Origin: Akkermansiaceae bacterium
GTDB lineage: Bacteria; Verrucomicrobiota; Verrucomicrobiia; Verrucomicrobiales; Akkermansiaceae
Reading direction: 5' to 3'
DNA length: 10,173 bases
Assembly: GCA_023301645.1 (NCBI GenBank)
Contig: JALZUH010000019.1
Span: forward strand, 1 to 10,173
The notes under the pieces are model-generated. The model was not told where the DNA came from, ran no database searches, and saw only the letters and a list, made by a program, of their open reading frames with translations. This document shows, one piece after another, positions 6,781 through 10,173 of this stretch; the stretch's first letter is position 1; every line of letters starts with the position of its first letter. Made by a program: the position numbers and the translations under genes.

Positions 6781-9325
6781 TAATAAGTTAAAAAACAACG
6801 AGACGCAGCGCAAGCCGTGGCCAAATGAGGTGGCGGGTGTCATCCTTGCGGCCGTAGGTATCCTATTGCTGCTCTCTTTAGTATCGCATTCACCGCAGGA
6901 CTTCAATGCTGCTACAGGTGATACTCAGCCAGATAAGGTGAATTTGATCGGTGTCGTAGGTGCTTTTATCGGTCACCTATTACTCATGGGGTTTGGTGCG
7001 GCGGCTTACCTGATTCCAGTGACTGTTTTGTGGCTTGCCATTGCGAGGTTGTTTTTCGATACCTCTCCATCGTGGCGGACCATTGCTGGCTGTGCTGTGC
7101 TGGTGCTTAGTGCGGCGGCTCTTATGGGGGTGCAAAGCATTTTCCTCAATGAGTGGGTGGCTTATAACTCACTTCTAGGTGCAGGTGGCGGCACAGGATA
7201 CCTACTGGGCACGCGCTTTTTAGAGGCACTACTTAATAAAGTAGGGGCGGTGCTGGTGTTGACCTGTATTTACATGGTTAGTTTGATTTTAGTAACAGGT
7301 ATTCATCCCGTAAGATTTGGCAAAGAGCTCTACCAGTCTGTAAGAAACTGGCTGGATGATCGCGAGGATAGAAAGCGGCTCAGTGCCGAGAAGCAGCGTG
7401 CTATTGAGAAACGCCGTATTGAGCGTGATAACCGCCTCGCCAAGAAACTTGATGGTAAGCCCTATAAGGAGGAGCCAGTCATTGAGAAGCCGGCCCTTCA
7501 GTCTAAGCGTGCTAAGAAGGTCGTCGAAGAGGAGCCAGAAGAGCTGCCGCAAGAAGAGCTCCCCCTGAAAGTGCTGCCTACACCCACTATTATCGACTCG
7601 TCCCAGCGTCGTAGACCTGCCAGCGAGGTAGGGGATAAACCCTTCGCCAAGAAGACTCTAGAGCATACAGGACTCAGCACCGATGACTACGAGGGCTATG
7701 AGCTACCTGGATTTGACCTGCTAAATATCCCCGAGCAGGTAGAGCCTGAAAAGGAGGCCGATAAGGCAGAGCTCGTGGCGATGCAGAATGTGATCGTCGA
7801 TACTCTCAAGGCATTTGGCGTCGAGGTGACAGCGGGTAACATTACCAAGGGGCCTACCATTACTCGCTATGAAGTTTACCCAAGCGCTGGTCTGAGAGTT
7901 AGTCGTATCACTCAGCTTGAAGCAGATCTCGCGCGCGCTACGAAGGCAGAGCGGATCAATATTCTCGCACCTGTTCCGGGCTCAGATACCGTGGGTATCG
8001 AGATTGCCAATGATGAGAAGGTGGCAGTGCCGCTCCATGAGCTGCTTCAGGACCCTGCCTTTGTCAGTGCTAAGAAGAAGATCCCTCTAGCACTTGGTAA
8101 AGATGTTTATGGTAATGCCGTGATTGGCGACTTGGCGGCGATGCCGCACCTGCTAGTAGCTGGTGCCACGGGCTCAGGTAAGTCAGTGTGTATTAATTCG
8201 ATTATTTCGAGTATTCTCTTTAAGTTTAGTCCTAATGAGCTGCGCTTCATCATGGTCGACCCAAAGGTGGTAGAGATGCAGATGTATAATTCACTACCGC
8301 ACTTAGCCGTGCCTGTGGTGACTGATCCTAATAAGGTAATAGCCGCACTAAGGTGGGTGGTTAATGAAATGGAGCGTCGTTACCGTATTTTTGCCGAAGT
8401 CGGGGTGAGGAACTTCGATGGCTTTAATGAGCGTGAGCTACCTGAGCAAGAAGAGCCTGAAGATCGCTCAGATGATGCGGCAGAGGGCGATTCTTATCTC
8501 GATGAAAATGGTGAGATCAAAGCTGAAGCCGAGGAGGAGTATTATGATGCAGACCATCTTGATTCGATTGCGGCTGCACTTACAGATGGTGAGCTCGGGC
8601 CACCGGCTCTTGATGGTTCTGACGATGAAGATGATGAGGACGGTGAAATTCCAGATCGCATCCCTTATATTGTCGTTATTATTGATGAGTTAGCTGACCT
8701 CATGCAGACAGCTCCAGCTGATATGGAGATGAATATTGCACGTATTGCGCAGAAGGCGCGTGCGGCTGGTATCCACCTGATTGTTGCTACTCAGACACCG
8801 CGTGCGGACGTGGTGACTGGTATCATCAAGGCTAACATTCCTAGCCGTATTGCCTTCCAAGTTTCCTCAAAGCTCGATAGCCGAGTCATCCTCGATGTAT
8901 CGGGCGCTGATAAGCTAGTGGGTAAGGGCGACATGCTCTACCTAGCTCCTGGATCGGCTAAGCTGGAGCGCTCACAGGGTGCCTTTATTTCTGACGAGGA
9001 AGTGGAGGACTTGGTGAAGTTCTGCTCGACTCAGGTTGACCAAAAATTCGAAAAATCAGTGCAAGAGAGTATCGAGAAAGGCGGCTCAGGTGAGAGCGGA
9101 GGCGGTGATATTTCTGATGCTGATGAGGAGACTCTAGAGAAATGTCTGGAGGTAATCCGCCAAGAGAAAAAGGCGAGCACCTCACTACTGCAGCGTAGAC
9201 TACGCCTCGGCTATACACGCGCTGCTCGTATGATGGATATTCTCGAAGAGCGCGGTATTATCGGACCGGGTGAGGGGGCTAAGCCTAGACAGATTCTAAT
9301 CAATGTGGGTCAGGATGAGGCGTAA
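6767..9325 (+). CDS. ftsK: DNA translocase FtsK (SpoIIIE/FtsK family)
   Basis: The 852-residue protein is a septum-anchored, ATP-driven motor that pumps DNA and aids chromosome dimer resolution at division. Domain order: four or so membrane segments (about 23-40, 62-84, 105-122, 159-179); a charged Lys/Arg/Glu-rich linker (190-330); the alpha domain (335-430, with ITKGPTITRYEVYPSAG at 359-375); the RecA-like beta motor with Walker A GATGSGKS (466-473, K472) and Walker B IVVIIDELADL (635-645, D640/E641); a Gly/Ser linker (771-785); and the DNA-reading winged-helix gamma domain (786-847), with RLGYTRAARMMDILEERGI. The linker is much shorter than in E. coli FtsK, so the total is nearer SpoIIIE. 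Unusual is an acidic stretch at 556-630 between the GVRNFDGFNE motif and Walker B. The ATG at 6767 is forced by the TGA at 6752-6754 and has no Shine-Dalgarno site. An intrinsic terminator follows, so ftsK is probably monocistronic. Confidence 0.97.
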   Translation: MAGSSNKLKNNETQRKPWPNEVAGVILAAVGILLLLSLVSHSPQDFNAATGDTQPDKVNLIGVVGAFIGHLLLMGFGAAAYLIPVTVLWLAIARLFFDTSPSWRTIAGCAVLVLSAAALMGVQSIFLNEWVAYNSLLGAGGGTGYLLGTRFLEALLNKVGAVLVLTCIYMVSLILVTGIHPVRFGKELYQSVRNWLDDREDRKRLSAEKQRAIEKRRIERDNRLAKKLDGKPYKEEPVIEKPALQSKRAKKVVEEEPEELPQEELPLKVLPTPTIIDSSQRRRPASEVGDKPFAKKTLEHTGLSTDDYEGYELPGFDLLNIPEQVEPEKEADKAELVAMQNVIVDTLKAFGVEVTAGNITKGPTITRYEVYPSAGLRVSRITQLEADLARATKAERINILAPVPGSDTVGIEIANDEKVAVPLHELLQDPAFVSAKKKIPLALGKDVYGNAVIGDLAAMPHLLVAGATGSGKSVCINSIISSILFKFSPNELRFIMVDPKVVEMQMYNSLPHLAVPVVTDPNKVIAALRWVVNEMERRYRIFAEVGVRNFDGFNERELPEQEEPEDRSDDAAEGDSYLDENGEIKAEAEEEYYDADHLDSIAAALTDGELGPPALDGSDDEDDEDGEIPDRIPYIVVIIDELADLMQTAPADMEMNIARIAQKARAAGIHLIVATQTPRADVVTGIIKANIPSRIAFQVSSKLDSRVILDVSGADKLVGKGDMLYLAPGSAKLERSQGAFISDEEVEDLVKFCSTQVDQKFEKSVQESIEKGGSGESGGGDISDADEETLEKCLEVIRQEKKASTSLLQRRLRLGYTRAARMMDILEERGIIGPGEGAKPRQILINVGQDEA

Positions 9326-9360
9326 ACCTTACTGGTGAAGAGTAGTATTTCACACCGTAT

Positions 9361-9411
9361 AGTTCATGCTAAGGATTGGTTTTGCATGAGCTGTTTTTTC
9401 TTTTTGATTTT
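9361..9411 (+). terminator. Intrinsic terminator of ftsK
   Basis: AGTTCATGC (9361-9369) pairs with GCATGAGCT (9384-9392), a 9-bp stem with one G-U pair and a 14-nt loop. It is followed directly by GTTTTTTCTTTTTG and a further run of eight or more T. It lies 36 nt after the ftsK stop, in the right orientation, and is a classical rho-independent terminator. Confidence 0.85.
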
Positions 9412-9425
9412 TTTTCTAAGATAAT
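9404..9425 (+). promoter_or_regulatory. Possible -10 region for the secreted-protein gene
   Basis: Just after the T-run lies GATAAT (9420-9425), five of six matches to TATAAT. No good -35 is present at the usual spacing (TTTCTT at 9397-9402), though the T-rich DNA could act as an upstream element. A start about 7 nt downstream would place the 5' end near 9432, at the foot of the start-codon hairpin, giving a leader of about 17 nt. A promoter must lie here if the upstream terminator works. Confidence 0.25.
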
Positions 9426-9430
9426 TCATC

Positions 9431-9467
9431 TATGAGAGTCTTACTATTATGAAGTATTACTCTCATA
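9431..9467 (+). promoter_or_regulatory. Inverted repeat/hairpin with the start codon in its loop
   Basis: TATGAGAGT (9431-9439) and ACTCTCATA (9459-9467) are a perfect 9-bp inverted repeat. Inside, after a 2x2 mismatch, TACT (9442-9445) pairs with AGTA (9453-9456), leaving the 7-nt loop ATTATGA that contains the ATG at 9449-9451. The repeat centre coincides with the A of the start codon. The left arm also opens a six-codon frame (ATG at 9432, TGA at 9450-9452) whose stop overlaps the gene's ATG as ATGA. As RNA it could control initiation; as DNA it could be an operator. Confidence 0.5.
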
Positions 9468-10173
9468 CCTTATCAGGCCTCGCCACAGTATTATTTTTCC
9501 AATCAGCTACCCTAAGCTATCTAGCTAGAGCAGAGGTCGGGATTGACGATAAGGCAAAAGGTATAGAGGAGGGCTTTAAGAAAGGTGGTGCTGTGGGGCG
9601 TATTAATCCTGGGTTCAAAATCCCTCAGGAGGGCGCTCATAAGATCGCTCCTTCGGTGGGGGGGAATATGAAGGTTAAGCCTAATCTCGCTAAGTCGGCG
9701 CGTTTTGATCTTTTGGGCTTAAAGAAGCTCAAGGCTAACGGTCTAGGAGGGGCTAACCTGATTGGCTATTACGATCTTGAACGGATGTTTCTGGGGACGC
9801 GTCACGAGTCATCGCCTCAATATAGCGATCATGTCGTGTTTCATTCCTTTAGTGGTGAGGTGATTAGGCGTTTGGCTTTCAACTCGCCTGAGCAGGAAAA
9901 GGATATGATCAAACGACTTTCACTTAAAGGTAGGCTGCCTGTGTCTATCTTTGTCCGAGCGCTCTCAACTAGAGTCGGTCACGATGGAGTCAACATGAGT
10001 CAGCGCCTATCCTATAAGGTAATCTATCATCGAGAGCATGAGGCGGCATTGATAAGTAGTGGCGCTAGGGCTGCGGGTGAAAGCGGAAATAAGATTCTGA
10101 GCTTTCAGGCAGCACTCAAAGCTGACGCCCAAGAGGGGGATGTTTCTTATACGCTAGGTCAGGTCTATGTGAG
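9449..10173 (+). CDS. Secreted protein of unknown family (3' partial)
   Basis: The frame from the ATG at 9449 stays open to the right edge, giving 241 complete codons. MKYYSHTLSGLATVLFFQSA begins a signal peptide with likely cleavage after the ARA at residues 26-28, so the product is exported. The first 60 mature residues are rich in Lys and Gly (for example KAKGIEEGFKKGGAVGR). A more globular, probably beta-containing part follows, with YYDLERMFLGTRH and VIRRLAFNSPEQEK. I recognise no domain or catalytic motif, no Cys pairs and no lipobox. Because an intrinsic terminator separates it from ftsK, it should have its own promoter. The start lacks a Shine-Dalgarno site and lies in the loop of a hairpin. 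I am confident that it is coding and exported, not about its role. Confidence 0.8.
   Translation, partial: MKYYSHTLSGLATVLFFQSATLSYLARAEVGIDDKAKGIEEGFKKGGAVGRINPGFKIPQEGAHKIAPSVGGNMKVKPNLAKSARFDLLGLKKLKANGLGGANLIGYYDLERMFLGTRHESSPQYSDHVVFHSFSGEVIRRLAFNSPEQEKDMIKRLSLKGRLPVSIFVRALSTRVGHDGVNMSQRLSYKVIYHREHEAALISSGARAAGESGNKILSFQAALKADAQEGDVSYTLGQVYV

Noticed and set aside
6646..6906. 86-residue minus-strand ORF across the ftsK start
   Set aside because: It overlaps the ftsK N-terminus and leader, has no recognisable domain, and ftsK is certain.
8418..8693. 91-residue Lys/Met-rich ORF inside ftsK
   Set aside because: It is the shifted-frame reading of the acidic insert: GAN-rich codons give Lys and Met in another frame. 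It has no independent signs of being a gene.
1..10173. Mobile element, phage defence system or CRISPR in the window
   Set aside because: No transposase, integrase, nuclease, toxin or repeat-spacer structure was seen; gene style is uniform and the genes are mostly housekeeping or envelope types.

Overview
The window looks like a chromosomal segment of a Gram-negative (diderm) bacterium. The signs are a beta-barrel protein ending in Phe, a secreted protein with an AxA-type signal peptide, and an SpoIIIE/FtsK-type translocase. Gene style (moderate G+C, few Shine-Dalgarno sites, an FtsK with a long acidic insert) makes me lean towards Verrucomicrobiota, but that is an inference and no marker here proves it. 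I see no tRNA, rRNA, CRISPR array, transposase or phage gene.

Layout, left to right. (1) Positions 2-3394 (+) hold the 3' part of a very large multi-pass membrane protein of unknown function; its frame is open to the left edge. (2) A short convergent gap (3395-3471) with a strong hairpin separates it from a minus-strand block read right to left: a PatB/MalY-type PLP C-S lyase (6572-5412), an outer-membrane beta-barrel protein (5319-4588) and a UbiA-superfamily membrane prenyltransferase (4539-3472). The gaps of 92 and 48 nt fit one transcript, and each contains short inverted or direct repeats with a CTATTTG core. (3) A divergent gap of 194 bp (6573-6766) separates patB from ftsK. It carries two ten-codon ORFs on the ftsK side, one behind the only good GGAGG site seen next to any start in the window. 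(4) ftsK (6767-9325, +) encodes a complete DNA translocase and is followed by a textbook intrinsic terminator at 9361-9411. (5) A secreted protein of unknown family starts at 9449 and runs off the right edge. Its start codon sits in the apical loop of a hairpin closed by a perfect 9-bp inverted repeat.

Functionally, FtsK couples chromosome segregation to division. The lyase belongs to sulfur amino-acid metabolism, UbiA proteins attach isoprenoid chains to acceptors in the membrane, and the barrel sits in the outer membrane; nothing in the sequence ties these into one pathway. I do not see a convincing new multi-gene system. The best leads are the start-codon hairpin at 9431-9467, the ftsK leader ORFs, the acidic insert inside the FtsK motor, the loss of the second Asp motif in the UbiA protein, and the uncharacterised giant membrane protein.
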